Assembly: GCA_036501485.1 (NCBI GenBank)
Contig: DASYAG010000111.1
Location: 11,204-75,203 of the forward strand
Reading direction: 5' to 3'
DNA: 64,000 nt
Origin: PALSA-607 sp036501485
GTDB lineage: Bacteria > Actinomycetota > Actinomycetes > Acidothermales > Acidothermaceae
Part shown: in pieces, positions 34,973 through 44,255 of the stretch
Layout of the letters: each line of letters opens with the position of its first letter
How positions within the stretch are numbered: position 1 is the first letter of the stretch
The notes under the pieces: generated by a model
The model's database searches: none
Told to the model about the DNA's origin: nothing
Seen by the model: the letters and a program-made list of their open reading frames with translations, nothing else
Translations under genes and position numbers: made by a program

Positions 34973-35329
34973 GTGACTGACGAAGACCCGATCTCTTACA
35001 TGGCGCTGCAGCCTGGCATCGAGGTGTACACCGTCGACGGCACGGCGATCGGCACGGTCGAGCACGTGTTACAGGTGCCAGATCTTGATCTGTTCGACGG
35101 CATCGTGGTCGCGGTGCCACGCGGCATTCGCTTCATCGACCGCGACAGCATCACGACGATGACGACGTCGCGGGTAAATACGAGCCTGACCGTTTCCGAC
35201 GCAGCGCAGTTGCCCGAGCCCGAAGGCAGCCCCGTCTTTCACGTCAACTCACTGCAGGACGTCGGGCCAGACCTGACAGATCGCCTCGGGCGGATGTTCC
35301 GGCGCAGGCACTGGATCAAAGACGAGTAG
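34973..35329 (+). CDS. PRC-barrel/DUF2171-like protein
   Basis: The 118-residue beta-rich protein starts at GTG 34973. The N-terminal half reads as a PRC-barrel: GIEVYTVDGTAIGTVEHVLQVPDLDLFDGIVVAVPRG, then RFIDRDSITTMTTSRVNTSLTV, with a basic C terminus (MFRRRHWIKDE). PRC-barrel proteins have no catalytic activity of their own and often bind RNA, membranes or partner proteins. It probably shares a transcript with the upstream hydrolase-fold gene and converges on aquaporin 15 bp away. Confidence 0.7.
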   Translation: MTDEDPISYMALQPGIEVYTVDGTAIGTVEHVLQVPDLDLFDGIVVAVPRGIRFIDRDSITTMTTSRVNTSLTVSDAAQLPEPEGSPVFHVNSLQDVGPDLTDRLGRMFRRRHWIKDE

Positions 35330-35344
35330 CGCGAGCGACCGGCA

Positions 35345-36157
35345 CTAGTTCTTCGGCGACTTCGCCACCGGCAGAGAACTCGCGAAGGTCGTCGGATAAG
35401 CCGGGTCATGGAACAGCTTCGCTGTCAGCACCCGACGCTTTGGCCATAAGCCGAAGGCTGCTACGGCAAGGGCCCCGCCCGCGATCGGACCGACCACGTA
35501 GATCCAGTACGGCTGCAGTCGCGGCACGAGCAGCGCAGGCCCGAAACTGCGCGCCGGATTGAGGCTGGTTCCGGTGAACGGTGCGCCTTGCCACACCAGC
35601 GCAGCAATGAGCGGCCACAAGACAAGCGGCGTCCACCGCGCATGCGAGCCGCTGGTCATCAGCAGGATCACCAGGATGAGCACGCCCGTCATCGCCGCTT
35701 CGACCCCGGCGGCCTCGATGCCATTGAGCCCTCGACCTGGCGCCGTTGCGCCAAGGTGAACGGCGGTGCCCTGCGATCCCCACAGCAATGCCACCACCGC
35801 AGTGCCGGCAATCGCGCCGACCAGTTGACTCACGATGTAGCCGACAACGTCGTGCGGATGCACCTTTCCCTGCGTCCAGAAGGCGAGTGTCACGACCGGG
35901 TTCAGATGTGCTCCGCTGCGGCGGCCTAGCGGACTGATGGCGAGCAGGCTGCCGGTGCCAGCGAACAGGAGCCCGGTGATCAACAGTCGCGGGGAGGTGC
36001 CGAGATGGCGCAACGGAGAGTTCGGACCGAAGTCGAAGCACACCGCAGACAGTCCGCCGATCAGCAACAACGCGGTTGCCGCAGCCTCGCACGCCCATTC
36101 GATGGGATGGACACCGCCGCGCGCAGCTTGCGTGGAGACCGTGCGAGTGCCTGTCAA
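35345..36157 (-). CDS. Aquaporin / MIP-family channel
   Basis: The 270-residue protein has six membrane segments and two half-helix pore loops. The first is GAHLNPVVTLAF, with NPV replacing the usual NPA; the second is GTSLNPARSFGPALL, canonical. The residue after the second loop and the short loops suggest a water-type rather than glycerol-type pore, but this is tentative. The only upstream start is TTG 36157, 24 bp after the PHP gene stop, so it is probably the third gene of a FIST-PHP-aquaporin transcript. Confidence 0.9.
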   Translation of the reverse strand: MTGTRTVSTQAARGGVHPIEWACEAAATALLLIGGLSAVCFDFGPNSPLRHLGTSPRLLITGLLFAGTGSLLAISPLGRRSGAHLNPVVTLAFWTQGKVHPHDVVGYIVSQLVGAIAGTAVVALLWGSQGTAVHLGATAPGRGLNGIEAAGVEAAMTGVLILVILLMTSGSHARWTPLVLWPLIAALVWQGAPFTGTSLNPARSFGPALLVPRLQPYWIYVVGPIAGGALAVAAFGLWPKRRVLTAKLFHDPAYPTTFASSLPVAKSPKN

Positions 36158-36181
36158 CGACTGCCTATCAAGGGGTGCCCG

Positions 36182-37246
36182 TCAGCTGCGGCTGCCCGCC
36201 CAAGAGAGCAACTCGTCGGCGTCCATCGTATTGACCACCGTCGCCGCCTCGACGCCGCATTCTTCGGCCCGCGCGCAACCGTAGATCTGCCAGTCGAGTT
36301 GCCCGGGCGCGTGCGCGTCGGTGTCGATGGAGAAGCGGCAACCGATCTCAACCGCGAGCGTCAACAACCGTCGGGGCGGATCGAGTCGTTCCGGTCGGCT
36401 ATTGATCTCGACCGCCACATCGTGTTCTTTGCAGGCCGTGAATACTCGTTCGGCGTCGAACTGTGACTCGGGCCGCGACTTCCCGCCGTCGCGCCCTATG
36501 AGCAACCGACCCGTCGCATGCCCGAGCACATCGACAAGCGGATTGCGGACGGCGGCGACCATCCGTCGCGTCATCGAAATGCGGTCCATTTTCAGTTTCG
36601 AGTGCACGCTCGCGACCACGATGTCGAGTTGGTCGAGCAACTCGGGATCCTGATCAAGCGTTCCGTCGTCGAGGATGTCGCACTCGATGCCGGTCAGGAT
36701 CCGAAAGGGCGCAAGCTTCTCGTTCAGTTCGGCAACGATGCGTAGCTGGTCGAGCAGTCGCTCGACCGTGAGCCCGTTGGCCACCGTAAGCCGCGGCGAG
36801 TGGTCGGTCAGCGCGACGTAGCTGTGCGGGCCGCTCGCCAAATCCCTTGCTGCTAAAGCCATTTCCTCGATCGGACTGCCGCCGTCACTCCAGTCAGAGT
36901 GCGTGTGCAGGTCGCCTTTCAGTGCCGCGCGCAACGTCTCGCCGCCTTCGACGAGCGGCTCGTCGCCCGCGGGTAGCAGCTTGGCGAGGTACTCCGGCAC
37001 GATGCCTGCAAGCGCTTCGCGGGCAACGGTCGCAGTCACGGCTCCGACACCTGCAAGCTGCGTCAGCGTGCCTTGCCTCGCGCGTTGTTCCAGCTCGCCT
37101 TCAGGCAACGCTTCGAGGACGGCGGCGGCGGTACGAAACGCCTTGACGCGATAGGTCGGTTCACGCGCGCGCTCGAGCAGGAACGCGATCTGCTTCAGCG
37201 CGTCGATCGGACCTATTACATCGCCTGGGTCTGGGGCGGTCGCCAT
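36182..37246 (-). CDS. PHP-domain phosphoesterase with N-terminal HhH region (PolX C-terminal-like)
   Basis: The 354-residue protein starts at ATG 37246. Residues 1-110 resemble the helix-hairpin-helix part of family X polymerases (ALKQIAFLLERAREPTYRVKAF, LTQLAGVGAVTATVAREAL). The PHP metal sites follow: GDLHTHSDWSDGGSP, ALTDHSPRLTVANGL, GIECDILDDG, VVASVHSKLKMD, VEINSRPERLDPP and DTDAHAPGQLD. The polymerase palm is missing, so it is a free-standing HhH-PHP protein, probably a metal-dependent phosphoesterase or nuclease. FIST ends 4 bp upstream. Confidence 0.9.
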   Translation of the reverse strand: MATAPDPGDVIGPIDALKQIAFLLERAREPTYRVKAFRTAAAVLEALPEGELEQRARQGTLTQLAGVGAVTATVAREALAGIVPEYLAKLLPAGDEPLVEGGETLRAALKGDLHTHSDWSDGGSPIEEMALAARDLASGPHSYVALTDHSPRLTVANGLTVERLLDQLRIVAELNEKLAPFRILTGIECDILDDGTLDQDPELLDQLDIVVASVHSKLKMDRISMTRRMVAAVRNPLVDVLGHATGRLLIGRDGGKSRPESQFDAERVFTACKEHDVAVEINSRPERLDPPRRLLTLAVEIGCRFSIDTDAHAPGQLDWQIYGCARAEECGVEAATVVNTMDADELLSWAGSRS

Positions 37247-37250
37247 CGAC

Positions 37251-38453
37251 CTATCGTGGCACGGCGTTGTCGTGGTCGATGTGGCCGGCGGGTCTCGGCT
37301 GGCCGAACACGAGAACCGACGCGGAAAACCCGTGCAGGTGGTTGCGGTTGCCGACCGGTCCGATCTCACCGGACGCGAAGAATCCGGCGATACCTGAAGT
37401 CGCGAGACCTTGCCGAAGCGCGAGAACGTCGTGGTCAGCTGACGTGAACAGATTCGAGCCGCGGCCGTTGCAGGAGAACAGCAGCGCGCCCTCGACGTTG
37501 CTGAACTCGTGCTTCAGCTGCATCAACATCGCCCGCAAATCGTCGTCCGCCGAAGCAGCGTCACGGACCTGGAAGCGCACAGTGCGGCCGACCGGCACGA
37601 TGTCGCCGATCGCGATCGCGCCGCGCGCCTTGTCGATGCCGAGGATGCCGCGGACCAGGAAGTCGCCGCGCTCGTGCTCCTCGACGTACTCGTCCATCGC
37701 GATGCCGATCTGCAGGCCGCCGCTGGCGAGCGCCTGGTCGATCGACGACAGAGAACCGATCACCTGCTCGAGTTTTTGGATCGCCGGGATACCCGCGAGC
37801 TCGAACAGCAGGTTGCCCTCCGCCGCGGTCACGGTCATCGCCGGACCCACCGGCCGACAGCCCTGGCTGACCATCGCCTGCGCCCCGACCGGACCGCCGA
37901 GCACCACACCGACTGCACCGCGGTCGACGACTCGACCGTCGATCAGCAGGCGGGTCGAGCCGGGGCCTTTGGTGCCGGTCGCCAATCCGCCGACCAGTGG
38001 CAGCGCGAGAGCGTTGTTCGCTTGCTCGACGAAACCGTCGGCCGGAAAGCTGTAGGGGTCAGCGACGACGACAGCGACCTCGTCGGCGTCCTCGCTCTCA
38101 GGGAGGCCAAGGATCGCCATGCCGCCCTCGGTGCGGATCACTTCAAGATGAAAAGCCCTCACCCGGACGCCGGGGAGCACCGCCGCCCACACGCTGACCG
38201 CGCTGGTCGCTTCGACCCCCTGAGCGGCGCCGATGACGCCGGACGCGCTGCAGCCGATCACGGTCCGCGCGCGCAGGACGCTGGCCGCCCGCTGAAGGGC
38301 CTCGCCGATCTGGTCGGGCTCGGATCCGGAGACAAACACGCAGGCCAGGTCGGGGCTCAGGCCGCCCAGCGGACCTCGCGCAGCGATCGCAGCAGTCTCC
38401 GCGGCGCGCACAAGATCAGCGTCGACCGCCAGACCGTCCCCAAAACGCGCCAC
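37251..38453 (-). CDS. FIST N- and C-domain protein
   Basis: The 400-residue cytoplasmic protein starts at GTG 38453 (GGGA 4 nt upstream). FIST_N segments are ARTVIGCSASGVIGA, VVVADPYSFPADGFVEQAN and PLVGGLATGTKGPGS. FIST_C segments are DFLVRGILGIDKARGAIAIGD, LKHEFSNVEGALLFSCNGRG and IAGFFASGEIGPVGNRNHLHGFSASVLVF. FIST domains are ligand-binding sensory modules, often attached to receptors or kinases; here the domain stands alone. It heads a probable FIST-PHP-aquaporin operon and is divergent from the AAA+/VWA genes. Confidence 0.92.
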   Translation of the reverse strand: MARFGDGLAVDADLVRAAETAAIAARGPLGGLSPDLACVFVSGSEPDQIGEALQRAASVLRARTVIGCSASGVIGAAQGVEATSAVSVWAAVLPGVRVRAFHLEVIRTEGGMAILGLPESEDADEVAVVVADPYSFPADGFVEQANNALALPLVGGLATGTKGPGSTRLLIDGRVVDRGAVGVVLGGPVGAQAMVSQGCRPVGPAMTVTAAEGNLLFELAGIPAIQKLEQVIGSLSSIDQALASGGLQIGIAMDEYVEEHERGDFLVRGILGIDKARGAIAIGDIVPVGRTVRFQVRDAASADDDLRAMLMQLKHEFSNVEGALLFSCNGRGSNLFTSADHDVLALRQGLATSGIAGFFASGEIGPVGNRNHLHGFSASVLVFGQPRPAGHIDHDNAVPR

Positions 38454-38662
38454 TGTGTCCCGTTCTTCTCGTAGAGGCCCGAACCTCCGCTGCCTATCGT
38501 CCCGGTTCGGGACACGTCTGTCAGGCCGTTGCGTCGCGCATCCGGGTGACGCTCGGTCCGCAGTCACGCGGCGCCGCACAGTAACCGCCGGCCCGCGGCG
38601 CTGGCCCGTAGGCGCTGGACCTCGCAACGCATCGGACACTAAGGCGACGTAGGGTCGAATGC

Positions 38663-40069
38663 GTGCCCCAGACTCCACAGACCCCCCAGCCTTTGATCAC
38701 TACGCTCGGCGCGCTTCGTGCCTCGGGCCATGTACAGAAACCCGTCAAGATCGAGATCCGGAACAACCTGCTCGCTCGCCTGAAGTCGGGCGAGCCGCGG
38801 TTTCCCGGCATCGTCGGATTCGACGAGACCGTGCTGCCGCACGTCGAGCGGGCGCTGCTCGCCGGCCATGATTTCGTGCTGCTCGGCGAGCGCGGCCAAG
38901 GCAAGACGCGGTTGATCCGGACCATTAGCGGCCTGCTCGACGAGTGGACGCCGGTCGTCGACGGCTGCGAGATCAACGACCACCCATACGCGCCGGTGTG
39001 CACGCGCTGCCGCCGCCTCGCGGATGAGCTCGGCGATGACCTGCCGGTCGACTGGTTGAACCGCGACCAGCGGTACGGCGAGAAGCTCGCGACTCCGGAC
39101 ACCAGCGTCGGCGACCTCATCGGCGACGTCGACCCGATCAAGGTCGCTGAGGGCCGCACCCTCGGCGACCCCGAGACGGTGCACAACGGGCTCGTGCCGC
39201 GCTTCAACCGCGGCATCTTTTCAGTCAACGAGCTGCCCGACCTCGCCGAGCGCATCCAGGTGTCGCTGCTCAACGTGCTTGAAGAGCGCGATGTGCAGAT
39301 CCGTGGATATGCACTGCGGCTGCCCCTCGACGTCCTGCTCATCGCGAGTGCGAACCCCGAGGACTACACCAACCGAGGCCGCATCATCACGCCGCTGAAA
39401 GACCGGTTCGGCGCCGAGGTACGCACGCACTACCCGTTGCGCCTCACCGACGAGGTCGACCTCATCTCGCAAGAGGCCGACCTGTCTGCCGAGGTGCCCG
39501 GTTACTTGCTCGAAGTCGTTGCCCGTTTCACTCGCTTGGTGCGTGAGTCGACCGCGGTCGACCAGCGCTCCGGCGTGTCCGCACGATTCGCCGTTGCTGG
39601 CGCAGAAACCGTTGCTGCGTCGGCACTTCGACGGGCTGCTTTGACAGGCGAGGCGGACGCCGTGGCGCGAGTCTGCGACCTGCCCGGCATCGTCGATTCG
39701 CTTCAGGGCAAGGTCGAGGTCGAGGTCAGCGAGGAAGGTCGCGAACGCGACGTTCTCGTCCACCTGTTGCGGCGCGCGGTGGCCGAGACGTTTCGGGCTC
39801 GGCTCGGAAACGCTGACCTCAGCGGACTTCTTGCGCGCTTCGACGAAGGTGCAACGGTCGAGACCGGCGAGCTCGTGTCGGCCTCGGATCTGCTCAAGCG
39901 GGTCGGCCAAGTGTCGGGTCTTGCGAAGGTGCTCGAGCGGCTCGGCGATGACGGCGGGGAGAACCCCGGCCGCGCTGCAGCCGCGATCGAGTTCGCACTC
40001 GAGGGCCTGTACTTGACCCGACGGCTGAGCAAGGACGAGGTTCCCGGCCGCACGGTGTACGGCGGATGA
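38663..40069 (+). CDS. MoxR/Mg-chelatase-like AAA+ ATPase (Rv0958-like)
   Basis: The 468-residue protein starts at GTG 38663. It has Walker A GERGQGKTRLI (residues 75-82), Walker B-like GIFSVNELPDLAERIQ, LIASANPEDYTNRGRIITPLKDRFG (sensor 1 and arginine finger region) and an insertion with CTRC (Cys113, Cys116) that might bind metal. It is often annotated as a Mg chelatase or sigma-54 interacting protein, but no sigma-54 contact motif is seen. The VWA protein encoded 17 bp downstream is the expected partner in a MoxR/VWA chaperone couple that inserts cofactors or remodels complexes. Confidence 0.9.
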   Translation: MPQTPQTPQPLITTLGALRASGHVQKPVKIEIRNNLLARLKSGEPRFPGIVGFDETVLPHVERALLAGHDFVLLGERGQGKTRLIRTISGLLDEWTPVVDGCEINDHPYAPVCTRCRRLADELGDDLPVDWLNRDQRYGEKLATPDTSVGDLIGDVDPIKVAEGRTLGDPETVHNGLVPRFNRGIFSVNELPDLAERIQVSLLNVLEERDVQIRGYALRLPLDVLLIASANPEDYTNRGRIITPLKDRFGAEVRTHYPLRLTDEVDLISQEADLSAEVPGYLLEVVARFTRLVRESTAVDQRSGVSARFAVAGAETVAASALRRAALTGEADAVARVCDLPGIVDSLQGKVEVEVSEEGRERDVLVHLLRRAVAETFRARLGNADLSGLLARFDEGATVETGELVSASDLLKRVGQVSGLAKVLERLGDDGGENPGRAAAAIEFALEGLYLTRRLSKDEVPGRTVYGG

Positions 40070-40085
40070 GCTCGATGGGTCCCCG

Positions 40086-42080
40086 TTGAGCTCGCCGGCA
40101 TTTCGGTACGGGCCGTTCCACGAAGGTCCTGACCCGCTCGCCCCCCCGTACGACATCGCCCAGGCACTCGACGAGCTCGGCGACGCCGTGCTCGACGGCG
40201 CCAGCACGTCTGATGCGTTGCGCGATCTGCTGCGCCAGGGTGCGCCGGGACTTCGCGGTCTCGAGGACATGCTGCGGCGGGTGCGTGAGCAGCGCCGTGC
40301 GATGCGAAACAAGGGTCGCCTCGACGGCACTCTCGAGCAAGCGCGTGCATTGCTCGACAAGGCGGTCGGGCAGGAACGGGCAGCGCTTTTTCCCGATCCG
40401 TCGGACGACGCGCGGCTGCGTGAAACCGAGCTCGACACGTTGCCGTCAGACCCCGCGCGGGCCATTCGAGCGCTCTCTGAATACGAGTGGCGATCCGACG
40501 AAGCGCGCGCGACGTATGAAGAACTGAAGGACCTGCTTCGCCAGGAAGTGCTCGACACACAGTTCCGCGGCATGAAGCAAGCGATGCAGTCGATGCAGTC
40601 CGGGTCACCTGAATCAGCGGCTGCCATGCAGGCCGTCAAAGACATGATGGCCGACCTCAACGAGATGCTCGCGGCCGATGCGCGCGGCGAGCACACGCAA
40701 GAGGATTTCGATCAGTTCATGGAGAAGCACGGCCAGTTTTTCCCTGACCAGCCAGCAAATCTCGAGGAACTCGTCGACTCACTCGCGCGCCGCGCGGCCG
40801 CGATGGAACGCATGCTCGCGTCGATGACCCCCGAGCAGCGCGACGAACTTGCAGCGCTGATGGCGCAGTCGATGGAAGACATGGGCCTCGCCTCTGAGAT
40901 GTCACGGTTGAACGATGCATTGCGCACCCGTCGTCCCGATCTGGATTGGACCGGACGCACTCGCATGAAGGGCGAGCAGCCGCTCGGCATGTCGGATGCG
41001 ACAACTGCCATCGAGGAGTTGGCCGATCTCGAGGAGCTCGAGTCGACTCTGGGGCAGGAGTACCCAGGCGCCAGCCTCGAAGACGTTGACGAAGAGGCGA
41101 TCCGGCGCGCTCTCGGGCGGCAGGCCGTCGACGATCTGCGGCAGTTGCGCGAGGTCGAGCGGGAGCTCGAGCGGCAGGGCTATTTGAAGCGGGACGGCGG
41201 GCGGCTGGAGCTCACCGCGAAAGCGGTCCGCCGACTCGGTGCCACCGCACTACGACGAGTTTTCGCATCGCTATCGGGCAGTACCCGCGGCGATCACGAT
41301 GTGCCCAACGCCGGATCGGCCGGCGAGTTGACCGGCTCGTCGCGGGCGTGGCACTTCGGCGACGAGCAGCCGCTGGACGTCGTGCGCACGGTGTCGAACG
41401 CGATCTTGCGGTCCGGTCCAGCGACTGTCGATCCGAGCGGAGCTGGTCGCGCGGTGAAATTGCAGGTCGACGACTTCGAGGTGGTCGAGACCGAACGGCG
41501 CACGTCTGCCGCGGTCTGCTTGCTCGTCGACCTGTCGTGGTCGATGACGTTGCGCGGCACCTGGGGAATCGCCAAGTCGACGGCGCTCGCATTGCACTCG
41601 TTGGTCAGCACCCGATTCCCACAAGACGCCTTACAGGTCATCGGATTTTCCAACTACGCAAGGGTTTTACAGCCCACCGAGCTCGCAGGTCTTGACGCCG
41701 AGATGGTGCAGGGCACCAACCTGCAGCACGCGTTGCTCATCGCCGGACGATTCCTTGACCGCCATCCGGAGCACGAGCCGGTCGTGCTCGTGGTCACTGA
41801 TGGCGAACCCACCGCGCACCTGCTCCCGAGCGGCGACTACGCGTTCGACTGGCCGCCGTCCCCAGAGACGCTTGCCGTCACTCTCGCCGAGGCCGACAAA
41901 ATGACGCGCCGCGGTGCGACACTGAACGTCTTCATGCTCGCGGCTGACCAAGGCCTCGTCGATTTCGTCGACAAGCTGGCCAAGCGCAACGGTGGACGCG
42001 TCTTCGCGCCGTCCGACGACAAGCTTGGCGACTACGTGGTCAGCGACTACCTGCGGGCACGGCGCGGGCGTCACGGGTAG
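40086..42080 (+). CDS. VWA-domain protein, partner of the AAA+ ATPase (Rv0959-like)
   Basis: The 664-residue protein has a long helical, acidic N-terminal part (ALDELGDAVLDGASTSDALRD, EDMLRRVREQRRAM, LEELESTLGQEYPG). A C-terminal von Willebrand A domain carries an intact MIDAS: VCLLVDLSWSMTLRG (DxSxS), EMVQGTNLQHAL (Thr) and VVLVVTDGEPTAHL (Asp). No signal peptide is present, so it works inside the cell with the upstream ATPase. The only in-frame start near the ATPase stop is TTG 40086, which gives the natural N terminus SSPAFRYGPFHEGPDP. Confidence 0.9.
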   Translation: MSSPAFRYGPFHEGPDPLAPPYDIAQALDELGDAVLDGASTSDALRDLLRQGAPGLRGLEDMLRRVREQRRAMRNKGRLDGTLEQARALLDKAVGQERAALFPDPSDDARLRETELDTLPSDPARAIRALSEYEWRSDEARATYEELKDLLRQEVLDTQFRGMKQAMQSMQSGSPESAAAMQAVKDMMADLNEMLAADARGEHTQEDFDQFMEKHGQFFPDQPANLEELVDSLARRAAAMERMLASMTPEQRDELAALMAQSMEDMGLASEMSRLNDALRTRRPDLDWTGRTRMKGEQPLGMSDATTAIEELADLEELESTLGQEYPGASLEDVDEEAIRRALGRQAVDDLRQLREVERELERQGYLKRDGGRLELTAKAVRRLGATALRRVFASLSGSTRGDHDVPNAGSAGELTGSSRAWHFGDEQPLDVVRTVSNAILRSGPATVDPSGAGRAVKLQVDDFEVVETERRTSAAVCLLVDLSWSMTLRGTWGIAKSTALALHSLVSTRFPQDALQVIGFSNYARVLQPTELAGLDAEMVQGTNLQHALLIAGRFLDRHPEHEPVVLVVTDGEPTAHLLPSGDYAFDWPPSPETLAVTLAEADKMTRRGATLNVFMLAADQGLVDFVDKLAKRNGGRVFAPSDDKLGDYVVSDYLRARRGRHG

Positions 42081-42105
42081 GGCTTGACGGGGTAGCGTGA
42101 CGCCA

Positions 42106-43389
42106 ATGCACCGGCTGCGCGTGAAAGTGTTCGGCGACCTGCCGAACGAGGTCGCCGTATTGGCCGCGGTGGCATTCAGCGTGGCGGTCGGGTTCGGCAT
42201 CGTCGCGCCGGTCATTCCGCTGTTCGCGCACCACTTCGGCGTGGGCAAGGCCGAGGTCGGTGCCGTGCTGTCGGCCTTCGCGTTCATGCGGCTCGCCTCC
42301 GCACTCGGCGTCGGCCGCTTGGTCGACGCGATCGGTGAACGCGTCGTGCTCGCGAGCGGCATCGGCATCGTCGCCATCAGCAGCGCGCTGGCCGGGTTCG
42401 CGCACAGTTACCTGCAACTCCTGCTGTTGCGCGGCGCCGGCGGCATCGGCTCGGCGATGTTCTCGGTAAGCGCGATGGGACTCCTCCTGCGCGTCGTCGC
42501 CCCTGCACAACGAGGCCGCTCGGTCGGACTCTTCCAGGGCGGCTTCCTGCTCGGCGGCATCTCAGGGCCGGCCATTGGTGGTCCGCTCGCCGCGTGGTCG
42601 ATCCGCGCGCCGTTCTTCGTGTACGCCGGAACGCTCGTGGTCGCGGGCAGCGTCGCGATGGTCGGCTTGCGACGTGCATCACTTGCTCGAAAGACCGAGG
42701 CGGACAGCGGGCAGGCCGGCGTCGATCAGCCCACTCGCACGAGCCTCGCTGTCGCGTTCAAACAACGCGCATATCGTGCCGCCCTCGCAGCCAACCTCGC
42801 CGACAGCTGGGCCGCGATGGGAGTGCGCAACACGCTCGTCCCGCTGTTCATCGTCGAGTCTCTCCATCGCGGCACCGCGTGGGTCGGCATCGGCTTCACA
42901 ATCGTCGCGTTCTTCAACGCGGCCACCCTGATTCCCGCAGGCCGTCTCGTCGACCGACGTGGCCGACGTCCTGTCATGGTGGCTGGCTGCCTGCTCTCGG
43001 GCAGCTCGATGGCGCTACTTGCGTTGTCGCCAGAACTCGTCGGCTACGTCATCGCGATGGTCGTGTTCGGCATCGGCTCGGGGCTGCTCGACGTCGCACC
43101 GGCCGCCGTTGTCGGCGATGTCGCGGGCAAGCGCGGCGGCACCGTCGTTGCCGGATTTCAAATGGCAGGGGACGGCGGTTCGGTGAGCGGCCCGATCGTC
43201 GCAGGCTGGGTGGCTGACACCTGGTCTTACGGCGCAGCGTTCTGGCTGACTGCAGGAATCCTGGCGGGCGCGGGCGCATTGGCCGCGCGGGCACCAGACA
43301 TCCGTGCTGCGGCCGATCCGGCAGCTGAGTCGGCAGCCCGCCTGGCGACAAGCGAGATCGAGGCCGACCTCACCGCCGAAAAGGCATAG
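42106..43389 (+). CDS. Major facilitator superfamily transporter
   Basis: The 427-residue protein has 12 membrane helices and both copies of MFS motif A: GRLVDAIGERVVLASG after helix 2 and GRLVDRRGRRPVMVAG after helix 8. GLFQGGFLLGGISGPAIGGPLA is the drug/H+ antiporter motif C region. It is probably a multidrug or metabolite exporter; no substrate can be assigned. I chose ATG 42106 rather than the GTG at 42097. It begins 25 bp after the VWA gene. Confidence 0.9.
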   Translation: MHRLRVKVFGDLPNEVAVLAAVAFSVAVGFGIVAPVIPLFAHHFGVGKAEVGAVLSAFAFMRLASALGVGRLVDAIGERVVLASGIGIVAISSALAGFAHSYLQLLLLRGAGGIGSAMFSVSAMGLLLRVVAPAQRGRSVGLFQGGFLLGGISGPAIGGPLAAWSIRAPFFVYAGTLVVAGSVAMVGLRRASLARKTEADSGQAGVDQPTRTSLAVAFKQRAYRAALAANLADSWAAMGVRNTLVPLFIVESLHRGTAWVGIGFTIVAFFNAATLIPAGRLVDRRGRRPVMVAGCLLSGSSMALLALSPELVGYVIAMVVFGIGSGLLDVAPAAVVGDVAGKRGGTVVAGFQMAGDGGSVSGPIVAGWVADTWSYGAAFWLTAGILAGAGALAARAPDIRAAADPAAESAARLATSEIEADLTAEKA

Positions 43390-43466
43390 CAGCGCGATTC
43401 CTGGCCCAGGTTGGGTATGCCTTCGCCGACGTGAGTCTAGCGATACCTGACTGGGAGGCACCTGCG

Positions 43467-44201
43467 ATGCCGACGCGCGTCGGGACGTGCGGCTGGCAGT
43501 ACGACGATTGGCGCGACGCGTTCTATGGCGGCGCACCAAAATCGTCGTGGCTGAGCGAGTACGCAAAGTCGTTCGACACGGTCGAGTGCGACAACGCGTT
43601 CTACCGCCTGCCTACGCGCGACACCTTTACGAAATGGGCGACAGCACTTCCCGACGGATTCACGATGGCCGTGAAGGCAAGCCGCTTTCTTACCCACATC
43701 AAACGGCTCACCGAACCTGCCGAGCCTGTCCAGCGGTTGCTCGAGAGTTGTGAGGGACTAGGCGACCGGCTCGGACCAATTCTGCTGCAGTTGCCGCCCA
43801 ACCTCCGCATCGATCTCGCCCGCCTCGACGCGACTCTGGCCCGCTTCCCGAGTTCAGTACGCGTCGCAGTTGAGCCGCGCCACGAAAGCTGGTGGACCGA
43901 CGAGCTGCGCCAGTTGCTCGAGAAACGCGGCGCCGCTCTGACCTGGGCGGATCGGCTTGGCAGGCCGGTTGCCCCGTTGTGGCGAACCACCGACTGGGGC
44001 TACGTCCGGTTGCACGAGGGGCGTGCGCACCCGTGGCCCAGCTACGGCGACACCGCCTTGCGGACGTGGCGCACGCGCATCGACGACAACTGGCCGCAAC
44101 GCCATGAGGTCTTCGTGTACTTCAACAACGATCCCGGCGCTGCTGCGATTCGCAACGCACGCACGTTCGCGCGGAACGGCTCACGCGCGCCAGTCGCTTA
44201 A
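43467..44201 (+). CDS. DUF72 family protein (YecE-like)
   Basis: The 244-residue TIM-barrel-like protein has the DUF72 pattern: TRVGTCGWQYDDWRDAFYG, SFDTVECDNAFYRLPTRDTF, FTMAVKASRFLTHIKRLTEP, LGPILLQLPPNL and VRLHEGRAHPWPSYGD, ending in EVFVYFNNDPGAAAIRNARTF. The function of the family is unresolved. ATG 43467 has GGGAGG 8 nt upstream and is preferred to the GTG at 43431. Its stop codon sits at the centre of an 18-bp palindrome. Confidence 0.92.
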   Translation: MPTRVGTCGWQYDDWRDAFYGGAPKSSWLSEYAKSFDTVECDNAFYRLPTRDTFTKWATALPDGFTMAVKASRFLTHIKRLTEPAEPVQRLLESCEGLGDRLGPILLQLPPNLRIDLARLDATLARFPSSVRVAVEPRHESWWTDELRQLLEKRGAALTWADRLGRPVAPLWRTTDWGYVRLHEGRAHPWPSYGDTALRTWRTRIDDNWPQRHEVFVYFNNDPGAAAIRNARTFARNGSRAPVA

Positions 44202-44209
44202 AAGCGACT
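44192..44209. other. Palindrome centred on the DUF72 stop codon
   Basis: AGTCGCTT and AAGCGACT are perfect 8-bp arms separated by AA; the TAA stop at 44199-44201 lies in the centre. The flanking GCGC sequences could extend the stem. It could form a hairpin at translation termination; no T-run follows. Confidence 0.5.
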
Positions 44210-44255
44210 ACGCGCCGATAAGTTTCTGGCACCTGGTCGAGGGTAGTGCCGCGTC

